Source of the DNA: Platynereis dumerilii
Taxonomy: Eukaryota; Annelida; Polychaeta; Phyllodocida; Nereididae
Assembly (NCBI GenBank): GCA_026936325.1
Contig: JAPTHN010000012.1
Coordinates: 41,240,537-41,304,536 of the forward strand
Direction of reading: 5' to 3'
Length of the DNA: 64,000 nucleotides
Position 1 is the first letter of the stretch; each line of letters begins with the position of its first letter. The position numbers were made by a program, and so were the translations under genes. The notes under the pieces are model-generated. The model made no database searches, was not told where the DNA came from, and saw only the letters and a program-made list of their open reading frames with translations. Positions 48,837-60,279 of the stretch are shown here, one piece after another.

Positions 48837-50499
48837 GATGTCGGTGCTTAGGATCTCCTGTGCAATATACCACCACGTAAAAAAGCACACCAATAAATGA
48901 TTACTCTTGATCTGTAGACACTGGTTGGGCGTCGTCTGTGACTCTTATTTGCTGATTCTGGGTTGACTGGGTTTAGACTTTTTAGGGCACTAATCAGCCT
49001 TCAATCTTCTTTTCAATGAATTTTGATGTTAATGTTCATACATTGATAGAAGCACTTGCAAGTTGAATCACTAAAGAGGTTGTTCATTAGTCTGTGAAAA
49101 GGGACTTAAGCATCTGTCAATGTCATTGTTATATATTTCATAAGATTTTGTCTCAATGCTTCCTGACTGTCAACCCTTATCGTAAAAATTGAATCATACC
49201 TTTTGCACCCAAATGCAATTCCCATAAACTTCGATTGTCACCGTAAATTGACATTATTCCATATTTCGACACCAAAGCATTAAGTTTGAGCTGTTATTAT
49301 GTGTTGTATAAAATCTGACAACAAGGAAAATTTTGTCATATATATGCGCCTTTCAGCAGTGCTTGTTGAATGGTGATGGCTAATTCAATATGGCCAATTA
49401 AAAATAACAATGGCCCCATGAATGAGCCCTGTCCTAAACCATAACAATGTGACTCCTTTGTGTAGGAATGGCTTTTGTGGTTTTTTAAAACCTAAGTGCC
49501 TTTTTATGAAATTTCTGATGAATTTGCTAAAGAGACTATAAAACTAAAAGGAATTTAAAGGATACTGATTTTCAGGTTTATTCATAAGGCCAGACTTCTT
49601 TAATTGTTAGCTTCTTGGTTCAACCCTCCCATCAAATTTTTTCTGGCTTTGTACACAAGCTCATACCTGGTAGTCTCGTCTTAAATGTCACAGGTATATT
49701 ATTCAAAGGTGCCATACTCTGACTGCTGACTTCATCTGGACGGAAAGTAGGTCAACTTTGAACTTGGCCAATCACAGAAGTACTTACATGGGTGATCTCT
49801 GTAAGAACTTCTCTGATTGGCTCTCTTTAAAAATGACCTATTTCCTGTCCAGATGAAGTTGGCGGCTTTGTCACAGCATGGCACCTTTGAAATTTTTTGA
49901 ATACACTAATAAAAGAGTCGAGAAAAGAGTCAATCTGGTTTGGACCTAGGCTATGGAATAAAAAATTGAGCTAACTCACATTTTGTTAGGCCTAATAAAT
50001 TGAAAAAGTAAAAAGAATCTAGATTACAGGTTTTTTTGTGTCCTACGACCCTTCCCTACTACAAGTATTTCGAGAAGATCTGCGAAGCTAAAATTCAAAA
50101 ATGTCTGGCCTAATGGTAGCTGAGATGCAACATAATATGACCCCAGATTCAATATTACGAAATACTGAATAATTGCAGTAAAATGCCTTCTCAAGTTCTC
50201 ATGCGGCATATTAGGAGCCTTTTTAAAAGCTGAATAGAAGGCCTCTTCTGCATTGTCCACTTGATAAATCCTTCAATGGGAGCCCTCAAGCATGGAATTC
50301 ATTCAGTGAGATGGAAGCATCCTCCATCAGAAATAATCAATTAGAAGTTGCAACAATACAATTAATTTCTTTTCAATTCTGCAGAACAGTCGTTGACGAA
50401 TAACCCCAACTTTAGTGCACTTTTTAGTTATTTTTTAAATTTCTTTTTTATTACCAAGGTATTGTTATCACTAGGGCAAAATGTTGTCCGTCCGCCGGG

Positions 50500-50990
50500 C
50501 GGGCGTCTGGCGGATAGATCGTTTCCGGGCCAACGCTCGGCCCCTATTAAATGTACATGGATGAAACTTGGTACACATATAGCCTGTATGGTGTAGTTGT
50601 GCCTTTTGATGGTCTGATGAATAGATATTCCATACCTTTTGAAATAATAAAAAATATATATATTTTTGTTTCCGGGCCAAGGTTCAGTCACTATTGCATG
50701 TGCATGGATGAAATTTGGTATATATGTGGCCTTTATGGTCTAGTTGTGCCTTTTGATGGTCTCATTGATAGATATTCTATACTTTTTTAACAAATTACAA
50801 AAAAAAATAAAAATACACTTTTTCTTGTTTTCGGGCTAAGACTCGCTCACTATTGCATGTACATGGATAAAGTTTGGTACACATATGCCTTATATGATCT
50901 AGTAGTGCCTTTTGAAAGGTATGATGGTATATAAATTTTGAAATATTGAAAAACAAAAAACATATTTTTTGTTTGTGGCCCAGGACTCGG
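50500..50990. repeat. Tandem repeat of about 150-160 bp, three units and a part
   Basis: Units start near 50522, 50670 and 50827, with a last partial copy near 50976. Shared words are tttccgggccaa, tattgcatgtacatggatga, aacttggtacacatat and tagttgtgccttttgatggt. No coding content. Confidence 0.75.
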
Positions 50991-51263
50991 GTCACCATGC
51001 CTCAAAGTTGGGGTTGTCAGATCAGATTGTGTGCACTTTTTACTGTCCTTTTTATAGGACTTTGGCCTATTCAAGATGCTGGTGAACTGCTACAATGCAA
51101 ATTTCAGGCATGTCTTGGAGCACAAACTGAGGCCTAGGTCCTGGTAGTGCCATTTCCTAAGCATTGAGGTATGAATGGCCTCATAATAATCTGTGATTCG
51201 TGCTCAAGCAAAAAGACATTTTTTTTGGGTAAAATCTGAGCACCTCCAGAGACCTTGCCATAT

Positions 51264-51861
51264 CATGAATTGATAATGTTAAAAAATGTTTATTAAACAC
51301 TGCTTGTGCACAACTAACAAAATGAATATGTGAATTGAATAACAATAATATTGAAGAATAAAGACGAATATATAAGAAGTGATGGCATTTGTAATAATTT
51401 AATCAGTTCAACAAACGAAAATTACAAAAATCATCATATATATAAAGAGAGATAAGTGTAAGTAGCCATAGGAGTTTTCGTCCGGTTTTGTTGAAAATTT
51501 GTTTAAAAATTCAAACAATCTACATGTATGCTTGACGTGTCCCCTTTATGAAGAGTAATTGACTATGTTTAACCACATTTCCTCTTCATTCAAACACTCG
51601 TTTGTGTATTGTGTTGGAAATTTTCACAAGTGCATAATTCAACATTGGCATATAGTCATATAGTGGGAAGTAGAAAATGTATGGCTCATCATCCACAGGA
51701 TTCTTGATAAGACAATGATAATAAAGTTTTTGTGGCGAAACAGGACTCGCATGCTCAAGGCCACGATTCTCCCTTGTCCTTGAGGACAACATTTTCGACC
51801 TTCAGGACAGAAATTTCTAAACCAAGGACATCAAGGACAGGATTCTCAAGAACAGGATTGT
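51264..51861 (-). other. Probable Z1 3' UTR
   Basis: Lies directly downstream (minus strand) of the Z1 stop codon. A minus-strand AATAAA at 51289-51294 could end the transcript. The last 290 bp are duplicated at 37264-37553. Confidence 0.5.
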
Positions 51862-54800
51862 CTAAGTCAAAAGCACAAGATTTTCCACCTTCATGACAGG
51901 CTTTTCTTCTCCAAGGACAGTATTCTCCACCTTAATGACAGGGTTTCTTTCTTCGAGGACAGTATTCTCTACCTTAAGTACACTATTTCTTTCTTCAAGG
52001 ACAGGATTCTCTGCCACAAGGACAAGCTTTCCTTCTTCAAGGACAGGTTTTCCTTCTTCAAGGACAGGTTTTCCTTCTTCAAGGACAGTATTCTCCTTAA
52101 GGACAGGATTTCTTTTTTCAAGGACAGGATTTCTTTCTTCAAGGACAGGCTTTCTTTCTTCAAGGACAATATTCTCCTTAAGGACAGTGTTACCATCTTC
52201 GAGGGCAGTGTTCTCCATCTTAAGGACAGGATGATCTTCTACATCCAAGGACATAATCTCAACATCAGCGACAGTGTTCTCTACCTTAAGGACAGGATTT
52301 CTTTCTTCGAGGACAGTATTCTCTACCTTAAGTACACTACTTCTTCCTTCAAGGACAGGATTCTCTGCCACAAGGACAAGCTTTCTTTCTTCAAGGACAG
52401 GTTTTCCTTCTTCAAGGACAATATTCTCCTTAAGGACAGGGTTTCTTTCTTCAAGGACAGGCTTTCTTTCTTCAAGGACAATATTCTCCTTAAGGACAGG
52501 GTTTCCTTCTTCAAGGACAGCATTCTCCACCTTAAGGACAGGATGATCTTCTACATCCAAGGACACAATCTCAACATCAACGACAGTGTTCTCTACCTTC
52601 AGGACAGGATTTCTTTCTTCAAGGACAGAATTTCTTTCTCCAAGGACAGGCTTTTCTTCTTCAAGGACAATATTCTCCTTTAGTACAGGATTTCTATCTT
52701 CAAGGACAGAATTTCTTACTCCAAGGACAGGCTTTCCTTCTTCAAGGACAATATTCTCCTTAAGGACAGGATTTCTATCTTCAAGGACAGAATTTCTTTC
52801 CCCAAGGACAGGCTGTCCTTCTTCAAGGACAGGGTTCTCCACCTTAAGGACAGGATGATCTTCTACATCCAAGGACACAATCTCAACATCAACGACAGTG
52901 TTCTCTACCTTAAGGACAGGATTTCTTTCTTCAAGGACAGGATATCTTTCTCCAAGGACAGGCTTTCCTTCTTCAAGGCCAATATTCTCCTTAAGGACAG
53001 GATTTCTTTCTTCAAGGCCAGGATTTCCTTCAAGGACAATATTCTCCTTAAGGACATGATTTCTATCTTCAAGGACAGAATTTCTTTCTCCAAGGACAGG
53101 GTTCTCCACCTTAAGGACAGGATGATCTTCTCCATCCAAGGACATAATCTCAACATCAACGACAGTATTCTCTGCCTTAAGGACAGGATCTTTTTCTTCG
53201 AGGACAGACTTTCTTTCTTCAAGGACAGGTTCTCCTTCTTCAAGGACAATATTCTCCCAAAGGACAGGCTTTCTTTCTTCAAGGACACTGTTCTCCTTAA
53301 GGACAGGATTCTCTGCCTGAAGGGCAGGTGCAATAACCAGCACATTTGACTCCATTGGAGCTAAGTTTCTTTCACAACTTGGCACACTGTCTTTTGGATC
53401 TCTGTCACCATTATGTAAAGTCTTCATGTGTTCCTCTTTTTCGGACAGGCTTACGAAAGTCATCCAACATACCTGACAATGTTGTAAAAATGGCCCGCAC
53501 CGTCCTTTACGTCGTCGAATCATCCTGTGGTGCTCTAGGTGGTACTGTCTGCAGAATGATTTTCCGCATTCGTAGCAAGAATAACAAGGACCTCCTTGTT
53601 CATGTTGTTTTGCGTGAGTAGCAAAATGATCGTCCAACTCGTGCTCGTCGGAGAACGTTCCACCGCACAGAACGCAGATCAGGGTGGTCAAAGATTTAAC
53701 AACTTGTACATTTTGCATAGGAATTGGATTCCATCCAAGTCTTGTTGCATAATAAAGCCTACCTTGATTTGAAATTGAACCTTGATTTGAAATTGAACCA
53801 GGCTTCGGTTTGGGCAAAATATGGTTCGGTTTGGGCAAAATATGCTTCGGTTTGGGCAAAATATGCTTCGGTTTGGGCAAAATATGCTTCGGTTTGGGCA
53901 AAATATACTGCGGCTGGCATTGGCAACCTCCTGTTCCTTCCAAGTGCTCACTACCGCAGGTCGCGCATGAGTAACTGTCCTCATGTGCAAGTATGTGTTT
54001 AGCAAGATTGCTAACGACAGAAAAAGGCGAACCGCAAAAAATACAACCGTATAGCCTGGAGCTCAGGGTACTGCTGACCCTCACATACCTCTGCAGCCAC
54101 TGGGGCACGGCGTGTCCTGCAGAATTCCTGTGAAGCAACATATGAGTCATCAATCTTTCGATATCACAAAATGTCTGTTTGCAAAATAAACATTTCTGAA
54201 GTTTCCCTTCACTGTGAATTGCTGAATGTTTTTTCAGATTTCCTTCAAGCTGAAATCCCTGCCCACAAATGAGACAAGTATGGATTTTGCTGCCAATCGC
54301 TGGAGATAACTTGACAGATCCATGCACCGACAACTCGGACAAAGTGTCTTTTCGCAGATTAAAGTCAGGCGAAGAGTCTTCTCTTCCAAAATGTTGTAGA
54401 TTAATCTCAGGCACAGTGTCCACTTCTCTTCCAAAATGTCGTAGATTAGAGTCAGGCAAAGAGTTTTCTCTTCCAAAATTTGACACCACACCATCACAAA
54501 CACTGCCAACTTGACCCCGATCATGAATAACATTATGAATCGTGGCCTGGTCGGTCGTCAGAGTTGGTTTAGAACACTTGTGATTATCTAGCAATGCTTG
54601 ACACTTAAATATCTTCCTACAAACTCCACATCCGTAACTCAGATTCCGAGAAATTTCGTTTCCCACACCCGGAGCCATTTCGATCCTGGAAAACTGATCT
54701 GGTGACGCAAGTCCTGACAACGTAAGGTCAGGGGTGACGCAAACAGGCGAATTAAGGTCAAATTCAACGGAAGTAATCACCTCTGTTGTTGTTGTAACAG

Positions 54801-55323
54801 CATTGAAATTGTAATCCTCATGTTCATTTAGTCCATGTTTAAGACTATCAGATTCAGATAATCCAGATGTATCTAAATTAAAAGGTTCCGACTCTAATAA
54901 CCTTAAACATCCGTGGGAGCCATCTTCCATCGTATTAAAATTGCAATGTGTCGCTGAAGAAGCACAGAGAGCATAATTATGATCCCAATTAATTGGAGCT
55001 GTCTTGATATCATATCCTGATTCTGTAATAATATTGCCATCATGTTTCATATCATCTATCTTAATATCACCATTAATTGTGATATTGCCACTAAATTTCA
55101 ATAAATCCGTCTTGATATCATCGATATCACATCCTGCAGGGTTTGATTCATCCATTTTCACAGGTCGAGAATCGTCGGATTCTAGTTTTGTCCGTTTGAA
55201 TTCTCTTTCCTCAAAGCTTTCCAGCTTGAGCGTTCTCTTTCTCTTTAACTTAACACTGATTACCTGACAGTCCTCATGCCCCACATCATCAACAGGATTA
55301 TCCATATTTCTTTCGTCACTCAT
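51862..55323 (-). CDS. Zinc-finger protein Z1 with about 70-unit heptapeptide tail
   Basis: A single coding exon of 1,153 residues, probably a nuclear nucleic-acid-binding protein. Residues 1-60 form a conserved block with the basic KLKRKR nuclear-localisation-like motif, also present in Z2 and Z3. Fingers lie at about 231-250 (C2HC), 349-371, 377-399, 425-447, 550-572, 582-600 and 616-638. A five-fold ILPKPKH repeat sits at about 473-507, from 21-bp DNA repeats. From residue 666 to the end runs a tail of heptads such as NPVLKVE, KPVLEEG and NPVLKEN (DNA 51862-53330). It is organised in higher-order units marked by a VDVEIVSLDVED block, whose DNA copies start near 52228, 52540, 52852 and 53119. 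The start MSDERNM aligns with MNDKRDM in the paralogs. The DNA-binding target is unknown. Confidence 0.88.
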   Translation of the reverse strand: MSDERNMDNPVDDVGHEDCQVISVKLKRKRTLKLESFEEREFKRTKLESDDSRPVKMDESNPAGCDIDDIKTDLLKFSGNITINGDIKIDDMKHDGNIITESGYDIKTAPINWDHNYALCASSATHCNFNTMEDGSHGCLRLLESEPFNLDTSGLSESDSLKHGLNEHEDYNFNAVTTTTEVITSVEFDLNSPVCVTPDLTLSGLASPDQFSRIEMAPGVGNEISRNLSYGCGVCRKIFKCQALLDNHKCSKPTLTTDQATIHNVIHDRGQVGSVCDGVVSNFGRENSLPDSNLRHFGREVDTVPEINLQHFGREDSSPDFNLRKDTLSELSVHGSVKLSPAIGSKIHTCLICGQGFQLEGNLKKHSAIHSEGKLQKCLFCKQTFCDIERLMTHMLLHRNSAGHAVPQWLQRYVRVSSTLSSRLYGCIFCGSPFSVVSNLAKHILAHEDSYSCATCGSEHLEGTGGCQCQPQYILPKPKHILPKPKHILPKPKHILPKPNHILPKPKPGSISNQGSISNQGRLYYATRLGWNPIPMQNVQVVKSLTTLICVLCGGTFSDEHELDDHFATHAKQHEQGGPCYSCYECGKSFCRQYHLEHHRMIRRRKGRCGPFLQHCQVCWMTFVSLSEKEEHMKTLHNGDRDPKDSVPSCERNLAPMESNVLVIAPALQAENPVLKENSVLEERKPVLWENIVLEEGEPVLEERKSVLEEKDPVLKAENTVVDVEIMSLDGEDHPVLKVENPVLGERNSVLEDRNHVLKENIVLEGNPGLEERNPVLKENIGLEEGKPVLGERYPVLEERNPVLKVENTVVDVEIVSLDVEDHPVLKVENPVLEEGQPVLGERNSVLEDRNPVLKENIVLEEGKPVLGVRNSVLEDRNPVLKENIVLEEEKPVLGERNSVLEERNPVLKVENTVVDVEIVSLDVEDHPVLKVENAVLEEGNPVLKENIVLEERKPVLEERNPVLKENIVLEEGKPVLEERKLVLVAENPVLEGRSSVLKVENTVLEERNPVLKVENTVADVEIMSLDVEDHPVLKMENTALEDGNTVLKENIVLEERKPVLEERNPVLEKRNPVLKENTVLEEGKPVLEEGKPVLEEGKLVLVAENPVLEERNSVLKVENTVLEERNPVIKVENTVLGEEKPVMKVENLVLLT
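51865..53330 (-). repeat. 21-bp coding minisatellite of the Z1 tail
   Basis: About 70 units of 21 bp (minus-strand consensus AATCCTGTCCTTAAGGTAGAG or close variants) keep the reading frame and encode heptapeptides. They are nested in longer units of 312, 312 and 267 bp. Opposite-strand open frames over this tract are by-products of the repeat. Confidence 0.9.
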
Positions 55324-55913
55324 CTTTCAATAATTGTGTCTATAAGTAAACTTTTAACATGGGTTCATATTAAATTGAGCAGTTCTTCCACAATAATTCC
55401 AGTGATTAATTTGTTATATCAGAAAAAACTATGGTCCATTGATCTTAAATATATACCCTGTAGCTTCCTTTTACTTCAATACATTTTCATCAGAAGAATT
55501 GTGTTTACTTCCTCAGCATCAGATTCTGTACAGGGTAGAAGGGTCAACTGGTATAGTCATCTTGGCATCTGAAATTGAATAATGAAATGAAGAACAAAGG
55601 ATATATAAATATATATAATATATATATATATATAATATATATACAATATATATTATACATTATATAGGCCCAAGAAGCCCACGGTATCCCTTACGGCCTC
55701 GTTGTACATTAACATTCTCGGGTGTACATATCTTCATGTCCCACATTTACTCATTAGACAACTGTAATTTGTTCAATGCATAAAGAAAAAGAATCATTTC
55801 TTTAGATTCACAGGATAATGGCTAAAAGCCTAAAACATTTTAACATCTACATGATCTAGAGAATTAGAAATAGGTGCAATCAGTAGGGAATTTTGTCTAG
55901 TTTTAGATGGTAT
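55324..55913. other. Upstream region of Z1, no gene seen
   Basis: The 5' flank of Z1. It contains an (AT)n tract at about 55590-55665 and no coding frame that can be supported. The Z1 first non-coding exon is expected here or beyond, but its borders are not clear. Confidence 0.4.
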
Positions 55914-56275
55914 AATTGAAACCCGGGGGGGGGGGTACTCACTCTATAAGGGTGTATATAGAGGCGCCGCTGGATGGTAATGGTTTTTTGGCCTTCTTGG
56001 ATTAAAATGGTTTTGGTTTTTTGACAATTCTGATGAATTTGGTTCTGGTTTTCGCAACCCCAACATGTTTGGTACCATTAGAATCGGCTTCAAAAGAGGA
56101 TTAAAATGGTTTAAAAACCATGAAGATTAAATTGGTTTGCAAAAAATTTTAGTGAAGGATTAAAATGGTTTGTGGTTTTGGCGCAGTTTCCGGATTAAAA
56201 TGGTTCTGGTTTTCAAAATTGCCGTGGCGCATCCGTATGCAAAAGGCCGCGAAGTACCCCCCCCCGGAATTGAAA
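55914..56275. mobile_element. hAT-like MITE with G-run ends
   Basis: The element spans 55922-56267, with ends CCCGGGGGGGGGGGGTACT and AGTACCCCCCCCCGG and a perfect 8-bp flank AATTGAAA. Inside are about five direct copies of ggattaaaatggttt. Confidence 0.8.
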
Positions 56276-56639
56276 TAAACAAACTCAACATATTTCCCCT
56301 CCCTGTCTTTGAAATCTCATGATTTTCCAATGGGAGGATTCATGACCCCTGTGACTGTCTCAGAGGTCCAGGGCTACTCCATCAGTGCAGATATTAACTA
56401 ATGAATAAACCAAAATGCTCACTTTCAGAACATGCATGTTGAAAGCCAGGTAAATCCAAGCATACTTTGCAATTGCATAGCAAGAAGTAGCAAAAATAGA
56501 CTTACATCCAGTTCAGCTTATTCCAAGTCAGCAGCTGGTCAGCCTTTCCAACTTATAAAAGTCAAACAGAAACTGCATGGATTGATCATGTTGATAAAAT
56601 GTGAAACTAGGTCAGAAATATTCCACCTACAAAACTTTA

Positions 56640-57250
56640 TGACAGATGGCAGCAGTGGTCTGGAAGCAGACTGTGCTGCCCTCTGCCATAAACATTTTTG
56701 GGATGGAACATTTCTGACCTATTTAGTTGAAAACTGAATGGGCTGAAGAGCTCTGTAGTGAGTGTCAGAGGATTTTAGATGTAATATATTTGCTTCTGCT
56801 GGTTATTTCTTTGCAATTGCAAAGTATGCATTCGGTGACATTGGATTAACATTAGCAATGACAGCATGCATGTCCAGCAGGTGAGCATTTGCTTCATGTC
56901 ATTTGTGCTATTTAACATGTTTAATGATGATATTATGGCCTTTTTCATGTCAAAAATTTATATTCAACACTGTTCAATTTCAGATACCGAGAATGGCAAT
57001 ACATGTAGCTATAGGCCTACATGGCAATTACTTGCCAGTCTGGAGAAATGCACAAGGTCTAGACTATGTCAAGTACCAATGCTGAGGAACTAAACATAAA
57101 CAAATCCTGGAGATAAAATAGAACTGCATTGGACCTTATACATTATGTAACAGTTTCTTTGGATTTAACTGATTGATTACTGAAATAATTAAACGATAAC
57201 CCTAATTTTTAACACTGGTAAGATATATCTGCCAAGGCCTATATTTAAAG
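56640..57250 (+). promoter_or_regulatory. Z2 promoter and 5' UTR with a conserved intron
   Basis: This region aligns with 60,280-60,957 upstream of Z3. A conserved donor (ccagcag|gtgagc at 56881) and acceptor (caatttcag|ATACC, ending at 56983) define a 103-bp 5'-UTR intron; the Z3 equivalent is 60507-60612. Upstream of the donor, the perfect 16-bp palindrome CTTTGCAATTGCAAAG (56809-56824) is conserved in Z3 (60440-60455), which makes it a candidate regulatory site. Confidence 0.55.
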
Positions 57251-59921
57251 ATGAACGACAAAAGAGATATGGATGGTCCTGTTGATAATGTGGGACATGA
57301 AGACTGTCAAGTTGTCAGTGTTAAGTTAAAAAGGAAGAGAAAACTGAAGCAAGAAAGTTTCGATGAGAGAAAACCAAAAAGCACAAAACCTGAATCCGAT
57401 GATTCTCGACCTGTAAAAGTGGGTGAATCAAACGAAGCAGGATGTGATATCAAGGCAGATGTTATGAAACAAGATATCCTGATAGAAAGTGATATCAAGA
57501 CTCATCTGAGGAATTGGGATCACAATTATGCTCTGAATGTCCCGAATTCATTTAAACTTTCCAATTCTGATGTTGTGATAAATTTCGCCAATGGATATTT
57601 AAAATCAGAACCTATTTTCTCGGACACCATTAAATTGGATACATCTTACTCCGATACTCTTAAATATGGACTTACTGAACATATGGATTATGATTCGAAT
57701 ACCATTGCAACAGTTACTGAAGGGATAATGACATTTCCTGAATTTAACCTTAGTGATACTTCACATGTAAAGACACCTGTAAACATCACCAAAGATATTA
57801 CTTCATCCGGAGCCTCATCGCCGGATGATGTGTTTCCCGGGGATGAAAAGGCTTCAGGTGTCCATAACGAAAAGTCTGAGAAGGCATTGAAAGAAGCGTT
57901 GCTAGATAGTCACTCATGCGATGAACCAACAACTTTGAATGCAGGTGCCGTGAATGAGCCGGTTGATCGTGATGGAGCGTCAAATTGTGAGAAAGACCTT
58001 TTTCGGAAACTTTCTCCCCCTGAAGCTATGCAGGGAGACGTTGAGTTATCTAAGGAGTCGCATCAATGGTGGGAAAAGCTTGATAATCACTCATGCAATA
58101 AGCCAACATTAAATGTTGATGCCTTCAATGAGCCAGTTGATGGTGACGGTGCATCAAATTGTGAAAAAGACCTTTCTGCAACTGAGACTATGCAACGTGA
58201 CGTGTTATCTAAGTCGTCACATCAGTTGTTGGAAAAGGTAGCTCAGTTTAATTGTGAAATATTCACTTGTCATATTTGTGAACAGGGCTTGCGAAATATT
58301 CACTTGTCATATTTGTGAACAGGGCTTGCGAAATATTCACTTGTCATATTTGTGAACAGGGCTTGCGAAATATTCACTTGTCATATTTGTGAACAGGGCT
58401 TGCGAAATATTCACTTGTCATATTTGTGAACAGGGCTTGCGAAATATTCACTTGTCATATTTGTGAACAGGGCTTGCGAAATATTCACTTGTCATATTTG
58501 TGAACAGGGCTTGCGAAATATTCACTTGTCATATTTGTGAACAGGGCTTGCGAAATATTCACTTGTCATATTTGTGAACAGGGCTTGCGAAATATTCACT
58601 TGTCATATTTGTGAACAGGGCTTGCGAAATATTCACTTGTCATATTTGTGAACAGGGCTTCACGCACAAAAATAATTTGGCAAAACATTTGACCATTCAC
58701 GACGAAGGAGAACGTCAGATGTGTCTGATTTGTGAACAGAGATTTGACGATATAGAAGAATTGAAGTTGCACATGGTGATTCACACCCAGTCTACAAAAC
58801 ACTTTGTGCCAGAATGTCTCAAACGATATATTAAAGTCTACGCTCCGAGCACCAGACCTTACGTTTGCATTTTCTGTGGTTCTGGTTTTACCGAGATTTT
58901 TTACGCTGCTAAACACATACTGAAGCATGAGTATTGTTTTTCCTGCGGCAAGTGTGGAAAGGAGACGGTAACCAAAAAAGCTTGGTGGAAGAAATGTTTC
59001 TTGTGTCGCTGGTCCACTCAAAAACCAGGCAGTAAGGCCGAGTTAATTGCTATTGCGCCTAAGCCGCATGAGCCCGAGAGGCAGACCAGATTAGTAGTCA
59101 TCCCCCCAAAACCTATTGAAACGCTACCCACGTGTTGGTCCACTCAAAAGCCAGGCAGTAAGACCGAATTAATTGCCACTCCGCTTAAACCACATGAGCC
59201 CAGCAGGAAGACCAGATTAATAGCCATCCGTCCCAAACTTATCTGCAGCTGGTGTGGGGAACCATTCGTCGATGAATTAGAGTTAGACGACCATTTTGCG
59301 ACCCACGCGTTGGAAGGAGATGTCTCTTACTCTTGCCTTGTTTGCGGGAAATCTTTCGCGGATGAGCAGCATTTGAAGCACCACAGGACAGTGCAAGGAC
59401 ACAGGGCCGGGGAAAGGACTAAACACAAGCAGGCTTTATACCTCTGCAAACTTTGTGCACTCTGCGGGAAAACATTCAGATTCAAGTCCGCTATAGAAGA
59501 ACACTTTAACACTTGCCATAAAAGGGAGTTTGAGGTGTATGAAACCTCGATGCCGATGGTGAAGTCGATGGCGATGGAACAGTACATCCACACAGTTCCC
59601 GTGGTCCGCATGCCCACCATGGATCATGAGTTAGCAGAGCCCTCGACTCACTCAGGGAATAGTCATCAGACAGACGGGACATCAAATTGCGAAGCAAACG
59701 TCTCTCCTGCAGAGTCAAATGTGCTGACTATTACACCTGTCCTTGATGTAGAGAATCCTGTCCTTAAGGAAGCAAATTCTGTATTTGAGCAAGAGAATCC
59801 TGTCCTTGAGAAAGAGAATTCTGGCCTTGAAATAGGGAATCCTGTCCTTGAAATAGGGAATCCTGTCCTTAAGGAAGCAAATTCTGTCCTTAAGGCAGGG
59901 AATTATGTCCTGTCCTTTTAA
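57251..59921 (+). pseudogene. Zinc-finger gene Z2, reading frame interrupted by a 37-bp tandem expansion
   Basis: A paralog of Z1 and Z3. The intact frame from ATG 57251 gives 355 residues: the conserved N-block (MNDKRDMDGPVDNVGHEDC...), an internal duplicated segment (NEPVDRDGASNCEKDL and NEPVDGDGASNCEKDL), and the first finger up to CEIFTCHICEQG. There the 37-bp repeat array (58256-58662) begins, and a TGA at 58316-58318 stops translation in the second unit. After the array a second open segment (58663-59921) encodes about six fingers (for example CLICEQRFDDIEELKLHMVIH and CLVCGKSFADEQHLKHH) and about eight heptads, ending GNYVLSF. As assembled, the gene would give a protein lacking nearly all fingers. 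AATAAA at 60065-60070 may end the transcript. Confidence 0.8.
58256..58662. repeat. 37-bp tandem array, 11 units, inside Z2 finger-coding sequence
   Basis: Eleven units of exactly 37 bp, essentially identical (unit start gaaatattcacttgtcatat, end acagggcttgc). The unit is a piece of the finger's own coding sequence (CEIFTCHICEQG). Ten extra units add 370 bp, which is one more than a multiple of three, and the other frames contain a stop. The near-identity means very recent expansion or an assembly effect. Confidence 0.95.
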
Positions 59922-60279
59922 AATGGCAACATAATATTATTGTAGGCCTAAGACATATATATATGTACATGTCATCATAATTTTTGAATTCGTATACATA
60001 CATGTATTGATCGTTGTTTGACTCTACTGCTTAAAATATTCAATACTTCAGAAATCAATATGAAAATAAAATTATTTTGAATGAAGTATCCACAGCTTAT
60101 TTAATTTTGTCTGTTTTATAATTGTTAGCTGGTTATATCCTGATTAAAAATCACATCTATGAATTTTCTGATCTGGCTAATGCAATGTCATGGAAAAATA
60201 CAACACAAGAAGCAAAAAACACTGTCAATGCTGAACTGCAAAATGTCTAAACTTGACACCAGGGAGATTTGTCAGGAAT
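59922..60279. other. Z2 3' flank, no gene seen
   Basis: Short AT-rich spacer holding the Z2 candidate poly(A) signal (60065-60070), before the sequence shared with the Z2 upstream region begins. Confidence 0.5.

Larger units (their letters stand above)
44245..50440 (-). repeat. Segmental duplication, block B (partner of 22085-28700)
   Basis: Block B repeats block A in the same orientation: 44245-44330 against 22085-22165, all three exons and both introns of the PAN/LamG gene, the upstream region (49080-49640 against 27040-27590), an F1 MITE and the start of R1. Block A alone carries the LINE, the MITE at 25391 and the hAT at 27664. Block B alone carries the insertions at 45384, 46257, 46685 and 47991. 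Confidence 0.88.

Noticed and set aside
51893-53349. Plus-strand open frames opposite the Z1 tail (SSRTGF.. and LKDRISFFKD.. repeats)
   Set aside because: They are antisense by-products of the 21-bp coding repeat. The minus frame continues from conserved zinc fingers and shares its start with two paralogs.
58256-58662. CRISPR-like array
   Set aside because: The 37-bp units are directly adjacent without spacers, in a eukaryotic gene, and derive from the gene's own coding sequence.
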